In this document: positions 1 to 6,748 of the stretch, piece after piece
Numbering within the stretch: the stretch's first letter is position 1
Layout of the letters: every line of letters begins with the position of its first letter
Assembly: GCA_030606165.1 (NCBI GenBank)
Contig: JAUWGZ010000030.1
Location: 1-14,535, forward strand
DNA: 14,535 nucleotides
DNA from: Dehalococcoidia bacterium
GTDB lineage: Bacteria > Chloroflexota > Dehalococcoidia > GIF9 > AB-539-J10
Direction: 5' to 3'
Notes under the pieces: model-generated
Databases searched by the model: none
Told to the model about the DNA's origin: nothing
Seen by the model: the letters and a program-made list of their open reading frames with translations, nothing else
Program-made: the position numbers and the translations under genes

Positions 1-1
1 G

Positions 2-343
2 ATCGCCACAAGCCTAGTTGTTCATTGGAATCTGTCACTTGCGTTGCCGCCGTTGCGGTATCCACCTCCACCTCCACCGACACCTCCACCCACCAGTTGC
101 TTCATCGCCACCGCAGCATACGGCACGCCAATGGCTGAGGAGATACAAATCCTCCGTGAGTTCAGAGATGAATACTTGTTGACCAACCCGTTGGGACAAG
201 CTCTGGTAGATTTCTATTACAGTGTCAGCCCACCAATAGCCGAATTCATAACTGAGCATCCCAGCCTGAAGCCAATAGTTAGGCTCGGGCTATTGCCCGC
301 TGTGGTAATGAGCACCGTAATCGTCAACACTAATCCAGCCTAG
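2..343 (+). CDS. CFI-box C-terminal domain of a larger protein (5' truncated by the window edge)
   Basis: The frame is open from base 2, so this is the 3' end of a longer gene; an internal TTG near base 44 is probably not the true start. A proline-rich linker (six prolines, then TPPPT) leads into SCFIATAAYGTPMAEEIQ, the CFI-box signature found at the C-terminus of many secreted or surface proteins of Dehalococcoidia and other bacteria. The segment that follows (roughly REFRDEYLLTNPLGQALVDF and on to IVRLGLLPAVVMS) is the typical body of this domain. In relatives the domain ends in a hydrophobic, probably membrane-anchoring helix. Here a TAG at 341-343 comes before it, yet the same frame continues after the stop with KTAIVGLLALGSVVIS, which looks like that helix. 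Either the gene has a nonsense change in its anchor or the stop is a sequence error. It is the only plus-strand gene and converges on the hydrolase gene 40 bases away. What the missing N-terminal part does cannot be told. Confidence 0.8.
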   Translation: MATSLVVHWNLSLALPPLRYPPPPPPTPPPTSCFIATAAYGTPMAEEIQILREFRDEYLLTNPLGQALVDFYYSVSPPIAEFITEHPSLKPIVRLGLLPAVVMSTVIVNTNPA

Positions 344-383
344 AAGACGGCCATAGTAGGGTTGCTGGCGCTGGGCTCGGTGG

Positions 384-1970
384 TCATATCCCAACCGTTC
401 CGTATTCGGTGGGAAGGATGACTTTTATTCCGCTGTCGCTCAGATTATCCACGTAGAATTCGGGCTTCTCGGAGTGCACCGGTATCAGCATCTCCGGTTG
501 AATCTCACGAGCAATTCTCAGCAGGTCTGGACCACAGGCATGTCCCGAAGCATGCAAGCCTTTCTCTTCCTCAGGTATTTCCCATTTGCCGTTCCTTTCT
601 ACAGGGAGGCCGAATGCTTGTAATTGGAAGCGCTCGAGCCAGCTGTGCAAACGCCGGAAGTCCATCTCCTGCTCTTCGTTGTGAGGTTCGCTCGAGCTAA
701 AGACATAACGGCTGCCTTCCCGGGGCTGTATGCTGGGCAGTTCATTCAAATCCCAGAAGCTGAAGCAGAGGATGAAATCACCCTGATTAGAACGAACATC
801 CTTAGCCAGAACAATCTTGCTGGAGTAGTCCTGGTAGATATTTCGCAACCATAAAGCAGGAGTCTTGCTAGCGGTTGTTTCTTGATAGATGACAATGGCA
901 TCCTCCTGGGCAATGTCAGGTATCTCTGACTCGAGAAGGCGCATGGTCTTTAAAAGGTAAGCATCCCTGGGCAAAATGGTTAACTTCCTTTTTGTGTCTC
1001 TGGCAACCTGCAAGAAGGTAAGCAAGCGATTTACATCTCTGGGAGGAAAATCGGCAATGACCAGACCCCGGGCGCCGTTAATAGCTTTGAAGGCATTTTC
1101 ATATACTTCCTGCTCGGAAACATTCGCCGCTTTGTCGACATTAGTGCCTTCCATGATTAATGCCCTGGGATGTAGCTGAGCTGCCTCCTTTATCATTGAC
1201 TCGGTAAGTTTACCGTGCCTACCATGAAGTCGCAGGTCACCGCTGTAAATCACCCAACCAGAGCTTGTCTCGATACCCCAGGAACAGGCACCGGAAATGG
1301 AGTGGTCTACGGGGAAGCAACGCAGATTAAAGCTACATTTACCGATATCGTCCAGCGGTTGTGAGGCAAGTTTTTTCCGTCGGGTAGCTTTTTCCCAAAA
1401 ATTTTCGGCCTCCTCGCTCAGCTTGAGCTTATCAGCGACGCAGAAGCGACGTTGACGGTCACCACTGCTGCTGGCAACATAAGCCCCCTGCTTCCATCCC
1501 TTCAAACATTCCTCCATCCTAGGGGTGAAATAGCACACCTGCTGGTCGAAGGATGATATACCTGAGTCCTGTACTGCCTTGGCGATAAATGCCGTGGTCG
1601 CAGTGGCATATACCGAAATGTCCTCTCTTAGGAAAGCTATGTGGCCGGAGTGGTCGAGATGGGCGTGGGTTAACAGAATTCCATCTATATCTTCAAGTTT
1701 ACGGTAATGCTCGGCTCGGCGAAATCGCTGCCACAGGTTTTCTGTCTCCAGGTCAGTGCGGTAAATGCCCTCAAGCTGGGGAAGCAGCCCCATTACTAAC
1801 AGGTCGAGGAGTCCTGCTCCGGGTCGAGGCTTCAAATATTCCTCGTAGAAGACACGATACTTACTATAAGGATAGCCAAAGTCCAGGAAAAGCTTCCCCT
1901 TATCATCTTCAAGGAGGACTTTATTGCCTCCGATTTCCCTGACGCCTCCGTAGAACGTAAGCCTTACCAT
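384..1970 (-). CDS. Metallo-beta-lactamase fold hydrolase of the beta-CASP / RNase J-like type
   Basis: This 528-residue protein has the signatures of a zinc-dependent beta-CASP nuclease. Motif 1 is D30 in KLFLDFG, motif 2 is THAHLDHSGH (H102, H104, D106, H107), motif 3 is H223 in PVDHS, and motif 4 is D245 in YSGDLRLHG. In the inserted CASP region E274 (LIMEGTNVD) is a candidate motif A. The C-terminal part carries ASGHA (about 474-478) and IPVHSEKPEFY (H499), which match the RNA-specificity motif and motif C of RNase J and CPSF-like enzymes. The likely role is cytoplasmic RNA processing or decay. The N-terminus (YGGVREIGGNKVLLED) has the usual RNase J-like opening, supporting this start, although no strong ribosome binding site precedes it. 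It is not canonical RNase J: an extra 70-residue helical stretch separates the opening from motif 2. It lies 78 bases downstream of the ZIP transporter gene and could be co-transcribed. Family assignment is firm; substrate is unknown. Confidence 0.88.
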   Translation of the reverse strand: MVRLTFYGGVREIGGNKVLLEDDKGKLFLDFGYPYSKYRVFYEEYLKPRPGAGLLDLLVMGLLPQLEGIYRTDLETENLWQRFRRAEHYRKLEDIDGILLTHAHLDHSGHIAFLREDISVYATATTAFIAKAVQDSGISSFDQQVCYFTPRMEECLKGWKQGAYVASSSGDRQRRFCVADKLKLSEEAENFWEKATRRKKLASQPLDDIGKCSFNLRCFPVDHSISGACSWGIETSSGWVIYSGDLRLHGRHGKLTESMIKEAAQLHPRALIMEGTNVDKAANVSEQEVYENAFKAINGARGLVIADFPPRDVNRLLTFLQVARDTKRKLTILPRDAYLLKTMRLLESEIPDIAQEDAIVIYQETTASKTPALWLRNIYQDYSSKIVLAKDVRSNQGDFILCFSFWDLNELPSIQPREGSRYVFSSSEPHNEEQEMDFRRLHSWLERFQLQAFGLPVERNGKWEIPEEEKGLHASGHACGPDLLRIAREIQPEMLIPVHSEKPEFYVDNLSDSGIKVILPTEYGTVGI

Positions 1971-2031
1971 GTCGATACCGAAATCAAAAATAGTAGGATT
2001 TCATCTGGTGCACCATAATCAGCTTAGCACA

Positions 2032-2048
2032 TCCATTGAGAAAATGGA
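2032..2048 (-). terminator. Short hairpin after the ZIP transporter stop
   Basis: TCCATT and AATGGA form a 6-bp stem with a 5-base loop directly after the ZIP stop codon. No U-tract follows, so it is a weak terminator at best. The rest of 1971-2048 shows nothing else. Confidence 0.2.
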
Positions 2049-2861
2049 CTAACTAAAGGCGACATCGAGCATCATCATTACCACAAAACCTATTATGGCT
2101 CCCATGGTGGCTAAATCCGTATTGCCGCCACGTTGAGACTCCGGAATTAGCTCTTCAACCACAACGAATATCATGGCGCCGGCGGCAAAAGCCAGAGCAT
2201 ACGGCAAAATGGGCCTTGACAGGATAACAGCAGCAGCCCCGATGACTCCGGCGATGGGTTCAACTAATCCCGATAGCTGACCGTACCAGAAACTCCTCCG
2301 GCGAGACATTCCCTCACGACGAAGAGGCATGGAGACTGCTAGCCCCTCGGGAAAGTTTTGAATCCCGATGCCGATAGCTAAGGCAATAGCTGCCGGTAAA
2401 GTAGCTGCGGGAAAACCAGCAGCAACGGCTCCAAAAGCAACCCCAACTGCAAGACCTTCAGGTATATTGTGCAAGGTTATGGCAAGGACAAGCAGGGTGC
2501 TGCGCCGCCAGGATGTCTTGATACCTTCGGCTTCCTCAATGGGAAAGCCAAGGTGGAGATGAGGAAGTACCTTATCAATACCCCGCAAGAAAGCAGCTCC
2601 GATGAGGAAGCCCACCGCGGGTGGAACCCAGGCGGGAAGATTCCCACCTTCAGACATTTCAATGGCCGGAGCAAGCAAGGACCAGTAACTGGCAGCAATC
2701 ATCACGCCGCCGGCAAAGCCAAGCATTGTGTCGAGCACCCTCTTGCTCACATCTCTAGCAGCAAATACTGTGGCTGCTCCGAGAGCGGTCATTGCCCAGG
2801 TAAAACACGTTGCCAGAAGAGCCTGGATTACAGGGTGGAGGTTTTGCAAGAAAGCTATCAT
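2049..2861 (-). CDS. ZIP family divalent metal transporter
   Basis: The 270-residue protein is almost entirely hydrophobic, with about eight membrane helices. It carries both ZIP signature motifs: HNIPEGLAVG (131-140) in helix IV and QNFPEGLAVS (168-177) in helix V, whose His, Asn, Gln and Glu residues form the metal path. E201-P202 in helix VI and E236-E237 are further candidate ligands. A short histidine-bearing cytoplasmic stretch (HLHLG, 101-105) lies in the loop before helix IV. Members import zinc, iron or other divalent ions into the cytoplasm; the order of motifs and the length fit the GufA/ZupT-like bacterial branch. The ATG is preceded by AAAGG about 11 bases away and GAGG 2 bases away, an unremarkable site. 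The gene follows the cytochrome b5-like gene after 135 bases, so it may have its own promoter. The particular metal cannot be told from sequence. Confidence 0.9.
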   Translation of the reverse strand: MIAFLQNLHPVIQALLATCFTWAMTALGAATVFAARDVSKRVLDTMLGFAGGVMIAASYWSLLAPAIEMSEGGNLPAWVPPAVGFLIGAAFLRGIDKVLPHLHLGFPIEEAEGIKTSWRRSTLLVLAITLHNIPEGLAVGVAFGAVAAGFPAATLPAAIALAIGIGIQNFPEGLAVSMPLRREGMSRRRSFWYGQLSGLVEPIAGVIGAAAVILSRPILPYALAFAAGAMIFVVVEELIPESQRGGNTDLATMGAIIGFVVMMMLDVAFS

Positions 2862-2996
2862 ATCCTCAAATGCCTTTGGTCTTTACGCAAAAAGCAGGTT
2901 GAATCACCCCCCCCTACATAGAGGTTAAGTGTAGCATAAACAAACCACAAACCATGCTTTGATGCGTATGATATGTGTCAAATGCAAGCCCTTCGG
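2862..2996 (-). other. Leader region of the ZIP gene with a C8/G8 run
   Basis: This 135-base gap holds an uninterrupted run of eight C (2907-2914; eight G in the transcript) about 45 bases before the ZIP start. A TTGACA hexamer lies at about 2974-2979 on the minus strand, but I see no good -10 box at the right distance. No coding sequence is supported here. Confidence 0.25.
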
Positions 2997-3233
2997 TCAA
3001 TCCTCGCGTAGTATTCCAATCACGGGCAACCTTTCCAGCATCTCCACGCCGTGTGGGGCTTGCTCAAGACCATCAGTCAAATCTTCGCCAGCATTGTGAA
3101 CAACTTGATGTCTACCATTTCTCCATTGAAAACTATTCGATGCGTCGTACACTTTTCCTTTGTAGGCTATGTAAGCTGGCGCACCATTCTTTCCATTATA
3201 TCGGGCAAGTTCTTCCTTGCTGAATCTTTTCAT
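2997..3233 (-). CDS. Stand-alone cytochrome b5-like heme-binding protein
   Basis: The 78-residue protein is a single cytochrome b5-like domain with nothing added. It starts with FSKEELARYNGKNGAPAYIA (4-23), the usual opening of the fold, followed by YKGKVYDAS. It then has WRNGRHQVVHNAGEDLT (37-53) and APHG (59-62). Candidate axial heme ligands are H42 or H46 and H61. The classical HPGG motif is replaced by GRHQ, as in the short prokaryotic and archaeal members of the family. No signal peptide or membrane helix is visible, so it should be a soluble cytoplasmic electron carrier or heme or ligand-binding protein. It lies between the ferritin and the ZIP gene, an iron-related context, but the 189-base gap upstream makes co-transcription with the ferritin uncertain. 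Only a weak purine stretch precedes the ATG. Confidence 0.82.
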   Translation of the reverse strand: MKRFSKEELARYNGKNGAPAYIAYKGKVYDASNSFQWRNGRHQVVHNAGEDLTDGLEQAPHGVEMLERLPVIGILRED

Positions 3234-3287
3234 GCTCTTTTATACCCATAAAGATTATTCCTGTTAGCTGGCCCCAGGTTGCCATCG

Positions 3288-3345
3288 TAAGCCAAAAGCG
3301 AAGAATCTCTGACACCCCTTGTGCCCTTCGCTCAGGGCGGAATAG
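3288..3345. repeat. Degenerate copy of a short dispersed repeat
   Basis: Read on the minus strand, this contains GCGAAGGGCACAAGGGG followed by AGAGATTCTTCGCTT, resembling the small dispersed repeats common in intergenic DNA of Chloroflexota and many other genomes. In one minus-strand frame it reads RPERRAQGVSEILRF, a typical false peptide from such repeats. It fills most of the gap between the ferritin and b5 genes. A 10-bp perfect palindrome, CGAGCGCTCG, follows at 3353-3362. Confidence 0.4.
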
Positions 3346-3380
3346 AAATGGCCGAGCGCTCGCGTTTCTTGGAATAGGAA

Positions 3381-3406
3381 GGGGAGACATTGCTTTGTGC
3401 CTCCCC
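3381..3406 (-). terminator. Possible terminator hairpin after the ferritin gene
   Basis: GGGGAG and CTCCCC form a 6-bp GC-rich stem, with three further pairs (ACA/TGT) possible inside after a 2-base bulge, 16 bases past the ferritin stop. Only a mixed pyrimidine tract (TTCCTATTCC) follows on the minus strand, so intrinsic termination may be inefficient. Confidence 0.4.
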
Positions 3407-3422
3407 ACCATATTCACAGGAC

Positions 3423-3974
3423 CTACTTCAGAAACTTGGATACGAACGGCGAAGTCTCGCCGCGACGCAGGAAATGCCCTGAAGGCCCTTCGCCCAGGAA
3501 TTCAGAGAACCAGGACTCATGCTCGATTTCTTCGTTAAGGATGGACTGAGCCAAATCGTAGGTGCGATGGTCCTTACCAGCGGTCAAGTTACAGATGTTG
3601 GTATAGCCTCGCACTGCACATCGCTCTGCTTCCACCAGCACGGTCAACATCGCCTTAACATCGGTCGGGTTTTTCGGCAGGCTGGCGGGAGGACAAGCGG
3701 AGCAGTTATGGAACTCCACCATGCTCTCGGGCAGTTTGCCACCGAGTTCGTAGATGCGAGGAACCAGTGCCTCAAAATGATTGCGGTCTTCGATGCGGGC
3801 GGTCTCGGCAATCTCCTTTATCGTCTCACCTTCCAGTCCAATCAGATTCGCCCGTAAAATCGTGTAGTAGTAATAGGTGGTGAGTTCGGCAGCCGCATTG
3901 TCGACCAACAACTCCACCAGTTGCTTGAGATTGACGCCTGCCTTCTTTACCATTTCTTGTGCTACTTTAGCCAT
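3423..3974 (-). CDS. Dps-like ferritin with a cysteine pair (thioferritin type)
   Basis: The 183-residue protein is a four-helix ferritin-like protein. Helix A has E30 (AAAELTTYYYY), helix B has IEDRNHFE (61-68, including H66), helix C has VEAERCAVRGY (from 114), and helix D has EEIEHESWF (148-156) with the ExxH pair E149/H152. These residues fit a di-iron site. Between helices B and C lies FHNCSACPP with C91 and C94, matching the cysteine pair that marks Dps-like thioferritins of archaea and anaerobes. Such proteins form 12-subunit cages that oxidise and store iron, using peroxide and protecting DNA. The start is well supported by AGGAGG five bases before ATG. Upstream lie a likely promoter with a palindromic operator (4160-4198) and a structured leader (4026-4112), so expression is probably regulated by stress or iron. 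The nearby b5 and ZIP genes fit an iron and redox context. Confidence 0.85.
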   Translation of the reverse strand: MAKVAQEMVKKAGVNLKQLVELLVDNAAAELTTYYYYTILRANLIGLEGETIKEIAETARIEDRNHFEALVPRIYELGGKLPESMVEFHNCSACPPASLPKNPTDVKAMLTVLVEAERCAVRGYTNICNLTAGKDHRTYDLAQSILNEEIEHESWFSEFLGEGPSGHFLRRGETSPFVSKFLK

Positions 3975-4025
3975 CTTTTCCTCCTTTTCTTTTTTTATTT
4001 TGGCATTTGTATTTCCCTTATACCG

Positions 4026-4112
4026 TCACATAGAGATCACCTCCAATTTATTGTTAGCTGCGTTTTGCCTTTTGTGCTCAACCCTGAGCAAGAAATTGTC
4101 AGGCAAAGCCAT
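4026..4112 (-). promoter_or_regulatory. Structured leader upstream of the ferritin, with a perfect Shine-Dalgarno and a start-stop
   Basis: In the leader RNA of the ferritin gene an inner hairpin (TGCTCA, ACCC loop on the plus strand, TGAGCA; 4075-4090) sits inside an outer 7-bp stem (4064-4070 with 4101-4107). About 20 bases later comes GGAGGTGATC (4044-4035), a full complement of the usual 16S rRNA 3' end. Three bases after it is ATG immediately followed by TGA (4031-4026). In that frame a 28-codon ORF starts at 4112 and ends at this TGA, but it has no ribosome site of its own. The ferritin start lies about 50 bases further on with its own AGGAGG. It could be a translational control element or the remnant of a lost small gene. 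Confidence 0.4.
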
Positions 4113-4159
4113 CTAACGATACTTTTATGCTACAATCTTAGACCAGAACTAGTGAAAAA

Positions 4160-4198
4160 GTTATAAAACGGTGGTCACAAAAATTACAAATTTGTGAC
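4160..4198 (-). promoter_or_regulatory. Promoter with overlapping palindromic operator for the ferritin gene
   Basis: On the minus strand TTGTAA (4189-4184) and TATAAC (4165-4160) are spaced by 18 bases and fit a sigma-70 type promoter. A perfect inverted repeat GTCACAAA-N9-TTTGTGAC (4174-4198) covers the -35 box and part of the spacer, the usual place for a repressor site. The arms contain TCACA and TGTGA in the orientation opposite to a CRP/FNR site, so the regulator is unknown. No other gene is close enough to be its target. Confidence 0.5.
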
Positions 4199-4273
4199 AT
4201 TTCAGGAATGACAAAAGCATTATGGAGATGTTATTGCCTTATCCATTCTCGACCTTCTTTACCCATTCAGATT

Positions 4274-4289
4274 ATTCCACTTCTGGAAT
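4274..4289 (-). terminator. Small hairpin after the thioredoxin-domain gene
   Basis: ATTCCA and TGGAAT form a 6-bp stem around a 4-base loop, two bases past the stop codon of the gene upstream. There is no U-tract. The remaining bases 4199-4273 show nothing I can name. Confidence 0.25.
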
Positions 4290-4291
4290 GG

Positions 4292-6373
4292 CTATCTCAC
4301 ATTGAGTAACTCCAGCATTTTGTTTATATCGGTGGTTGGCAGCTTGCAGTTATAGTTCATACAGACATAAGCTGTAGCTCTGCCATCGATGCTCGATTGA
4401 CTTTTGGTAAATTCGGCAAGCTTAGCTATTTCAGGCGACTCACGTTCACCGGGATTGAGAAGCACCACCTTATTCGGCAAGAAACGTGTTCTTAACGCTT
4501 TTGCCATAGCTTTGGTATCTTCCGCCTGTGCCTTGCCGGCGATAACCACTTCATAACAAGGCCCGACCCCGAAATCCAGGGCAACCATGAGTTGAGTATG
4601 CGCCGATGGTAATTGTTTGACGCTTCCGGAAAAAGCACTACCGATTCTCGCCGCTTTTCCTTCCAAATCGGAGGTCGCAGTCATACGCCATAGACGAAGC
4701 AAGTTCAGCATTGCCAAAGAATTTCCCGATGGAATAGCGCCATCATAAATCTCCTTCCTTCTGACAAACAGGCTTTCGCCATCGTCAGGCGTGAGATAAA
4801 GCCCACCTCCATCTTCGTCCCAGAAATGCCTTACCATATCACTAGTCAGTTCGAGAGCAACTTTAAGATGCCTTGCCTCGAAAATGGCCTCATACAGTTC
4901 TATTAGACCCCAAACTAGAAAAGCATAATCATCCAGATTTGCTTGTACGCCAGCCTGACCATCTCGATAGCGGTGCAAAAGCCGGCCATCTGGTTTGCGC
5001 ATATTCTCAAGTATGAAATCTGCAGCACGGCAGGCTGCTTCAGCATACTCGGGCTCATCAAAGGCTTGGGCCCCTTTCGCCAATGCGGCGATCATGAGAC
5101 CGTTCCAATCAGTCAAAATCTTGTCGTCCTTCATAGGATGGACACGTTTCTCACGGTAAGCAAACAATTTCTGCCGTATACCTTCCAGATGCTCCCGAAG
5201 GTCTTGTTGAGACAGATTCAAGTCGGAGGCGAGCTCTCCGAGCGTCTTTCTTAAATGCAAAATGTTAACGCCACTCCTCCTTACAGTGGCTTGCTCCACG
5301 AAATTGCCGTCTTTTTCAATGTTGAATACTTTGGCGACGAAATCTGCTTCCTCATTGCCAAGTGCCTGTCGAACTTCCTCCTGCGTCCAAAGGTAAAACT
5401 TCCCTTCCTCTCCCTCGCTATCAGCACCTTCAGCCGAGCAAAAATCGCCTTCCGGCGCTGTCATATCCCGCAGAACATAGGTGAAAATCTCCCGTGCTGT
5501 ATTCCCATAATCTTCTTTTCCCGTTGCCTGATAAGCCTCGGTGTAGGCCATAGCTAACATAGCTTGATCGTAAAGCATCTTCTCAAAGTGGGGAACAAGC
5601 CATTGCGAATCTGTTGAATAGCGGTGGAAGCCAAATCCAACGTGGTCATAGATGCCGCCACGCCGCATTGCCTGAAGGGTTTTCTCCACCATATCCAACG
5701 CTGCCTTGCTGCCGCCACGTTTCCAGTAACGGAGCAAGAAAAGAAGATTGTGCGGGGTGGGAAACTTCGGGGCGCTGCTAAAACCAGCGTGCTGTCCATC
5801 AAAGCGTTTGGCAAGCTGCTCATATGCGAGCTCCAGTGTCGCTTCATCTAGTTTTTCACCGGCTGTGCCCTGCGAGGTCTGTTGAAGTACGGTAGCGATT
5901 TCATCGGATAGACTTAAAGCTTCGCCTCGCCGCGTTGCCCAAAGCTCTCTAATGTGTGGGATTAGCTCCATCATTCCAATCAGCCCAAATCGACCCTCCC
6001 TGGGGATATAAGTAGCGGCGAAGAAAGGTTTCTTATCTGGCGTCATGATGATACTAAGAGGCCAGCCCCCACTGCCTGTCATCACCTGACAGGCGCTCAT
6101 GTAAACATTGTCTATATCAGGACGTTCCTCACGATCTACCTTTATGGAAACGAAAGCCTCGTTCATAAGCCTGGCTACTTCAGGATGCTCAAAAGACTCA
6201 TGTGCCATCACGTGGCACCAATGGCATGTTGAATACCCTATAGATAAAAAGATGGGTTTATTTTCCCTTTGAGCTCTCACGAATGCCTCTGGACCCCATG
6301 GGTACCAGTCCACCGGGTTATGTGCATGTTGACGCAAATAGGGAGAAGTCTCGTTTATCAGATGGTTAGGCAT
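4292..6373 (-). CDS. Thioredoxin-domain protein of the YyaL/SSP411 (DUF255) family
   Basis: This 693-residue protein has the normal length and layout of the YyaL/SSP411 family. The N-terminal domain (about 1-165) is a thioredoxin fold opening with NETSPYLRQHAHNPVDWYPW and carrying GYSTCHWCHVM, with the redox cysteines C50 and C53. It is followed by MTGSGGWPLSIIMTPD, the cis-proline side of the fold. The rest is an alpha/alpha toroid related to GlcNAc 2-epimerases and other glycan enzymes, recognised by PKFPTPHNLLFLLRYW, HFEKMLYDQAML and ILTDWNGLMIAAL. The biochemical function of the family is not established. It is widespread and presumed cytoplasmic, since no signal peptide is seen. The start is supported by AGGGGG six bases before ATG. 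It begins 46 bases after the metallothionein-like gene and is probably co-transcribed with it, which hints at a thiol or metal-stress role. The frame is intact, with no odd features. Confidence 0.92.
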   Translation of the reverse strand: MPNHLINETSPYLRQHAHNPVDWYPWGPEAFVRAQRENKPIFLSIGYSTCHWCHVMAHESFEHPEVARLMNEAFVSIKVDREERPDIDNVYMSACQVMTGSGGWPLSIIMTPDKKPFFAATYIPREGRFGLIGMMELIPHIRELWATRRGEALSLSDEIATVLQQTSQGTAGEKLDEATLELAYEQLAKRFDGQHAGFSSAPKFPTPHNLLFLLRYWKRGGSKAALDMVEKTLQAMRRGGIYDHVGFGFHRYSTDSQWLVPHFEKMLYDQAMLAMAYTEAYQATGKEDYGNTAREIFTYVLRDMTAPEGDFCSAEGADSEGEEGKFYLWTQEEVRQALGNEEADFVAKVFNIEKDGNFVEQATVRRSGVNILHLRKTLGELASDLNLSQQDLREHLEGIRQKLFAYREKRVHPMKDDKILTDWNGLMIAALAKGAQAFDEPEYAEAACRAADFILENMRKPDGRLLHRYRDGQAGVQANLDDYAFLVWGLIELYEAIFEARHLKVALELTSDMVRHFWDEDGGGLYLTPDDGESLFVRRKEIYDGAIPSGNSLAMLNLLRLWRMTATSDLEGKAARIGSAFSGSVKQLPSAHTQLMVALDFGVGPCYEVVIAGKAQAEDTKAMAKALRTRFLPNKVVLLNPGERESPEIAKLAEFTKSQSSIDGRATAYVCMNYNCKLPTTDINKMLELLNVR

Positions 6374-6419
6374 TTAAAACCCCCTGCTACTGCGCAGCCC
6401 CACTATATTCTAGACCGAT

Positions 6420-6578
6420 CTAATTCTTTTCTTTTTCTTCTTCAACTGGGTGGCAACATCCACACTCGCAAGGCCCACTACCGGTGGCACAGGGCTCACA
6501 ACAATACTTAACGCCCTCTTTCTCATAGCCCGCTCCCACGATGGTGCAACCGCAAACAGGACACAATTGCTCTGTCAT
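6420..6578 (-). CDS. Metallothionein-like small cysteine-rich protein
   Basis: This 52-residue ORF has ten cysteines (C6, C9, C11, C26, C27, C30, C37, C39, C41, C42) plus H43. The order is CPVCGC, then GYEKEGVKYCCEPCA, then PCECGCC, then a charged tail EEEKEKN. The central KYCCEPCA followed by a dense C-x-C cluster is the pattern of bacterial metallothioneins (SmtA/BmtA and MymT relatives), which bind zinc, cadmium or copper through thiolate clusters in the cytoplasm. GAGGG lies five bases before the ATG, a proper ribosome binding site. The length, composition and site make chance unlikely although the gene is shorter than usual calling limits. It precedes the CHWC-bearing thioredoxin-domain gene by 46 bases, and other metal genes (CopA, YHS, ZIP, ferritin) lie in the window. 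A structural zinc-ribbon function is the main alternative. Confidence 0.8.
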   Translation of the reverse strand: MTEQLCPVCGCTIVGAGYEKEGVKYCCEPCATGSGPCECGCCHPVEEEKEKN

Positions 6579-6626
6579 CTTTGCCCTCATTTCTCACCTT
6601 TTTATTTATGTAACCGCTCACCTCTT

Positions 6627-6676
6627 GAGATTGCCACGGCGAGTTCCCTCGCTTGTGCTCGGGATGCCTCACAATG
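6627..6676. repeat. Degenerate half of the GAGATTGC...GCAATGAC type repeat
   Basis: The stretch starts with GAGATTGCCACGGCGAG and ends with GCCTCACAATG. It resembles the right half of the palindromic element seen intact at 9130-9210 and 11269-11349, with several mismatches. It lies in the 170-base gap upstream of the metallothionein-like gene, where nothing else is evident. Confidence 0.4.
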
Positions 6677-6748
6677 CCCCTGATGAACATTTGCAGGATT
6701 TTATAACCCACCGCCCTTGTTGTATGTGACTTTTGTATCAATAATTGA

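Noticed and set aside
2469..2921. 150-residue plus-strand ORF opposite the ZIP gene
   Set aside because: It is antisense to a clear membrane transporter, with no ribosome site or family motif.
3196..3417. 73-residue minus-strand ORF in the ferritin-b5 gap
   Set aside because: It overlaps the b5 gene, its middle is the translated dispersed repeat (RPERRAQGVSEILRF), and it has no family features.
4154..4220. A 20-residue minus-strand ORF with two cysteines crossing the ferritin operator
   Set aside because: It is too short, has no ribosome site, and coincides with the palindrome and promoter, which explain the sequence better.
6523..6741. 72-residue minus-strand ORF overlapping the metallothionein-like gene
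   Set aside because: It is out of frame with the cysteine-rich ORF, runs through the decayed repeat and shows no protein-like pattern.
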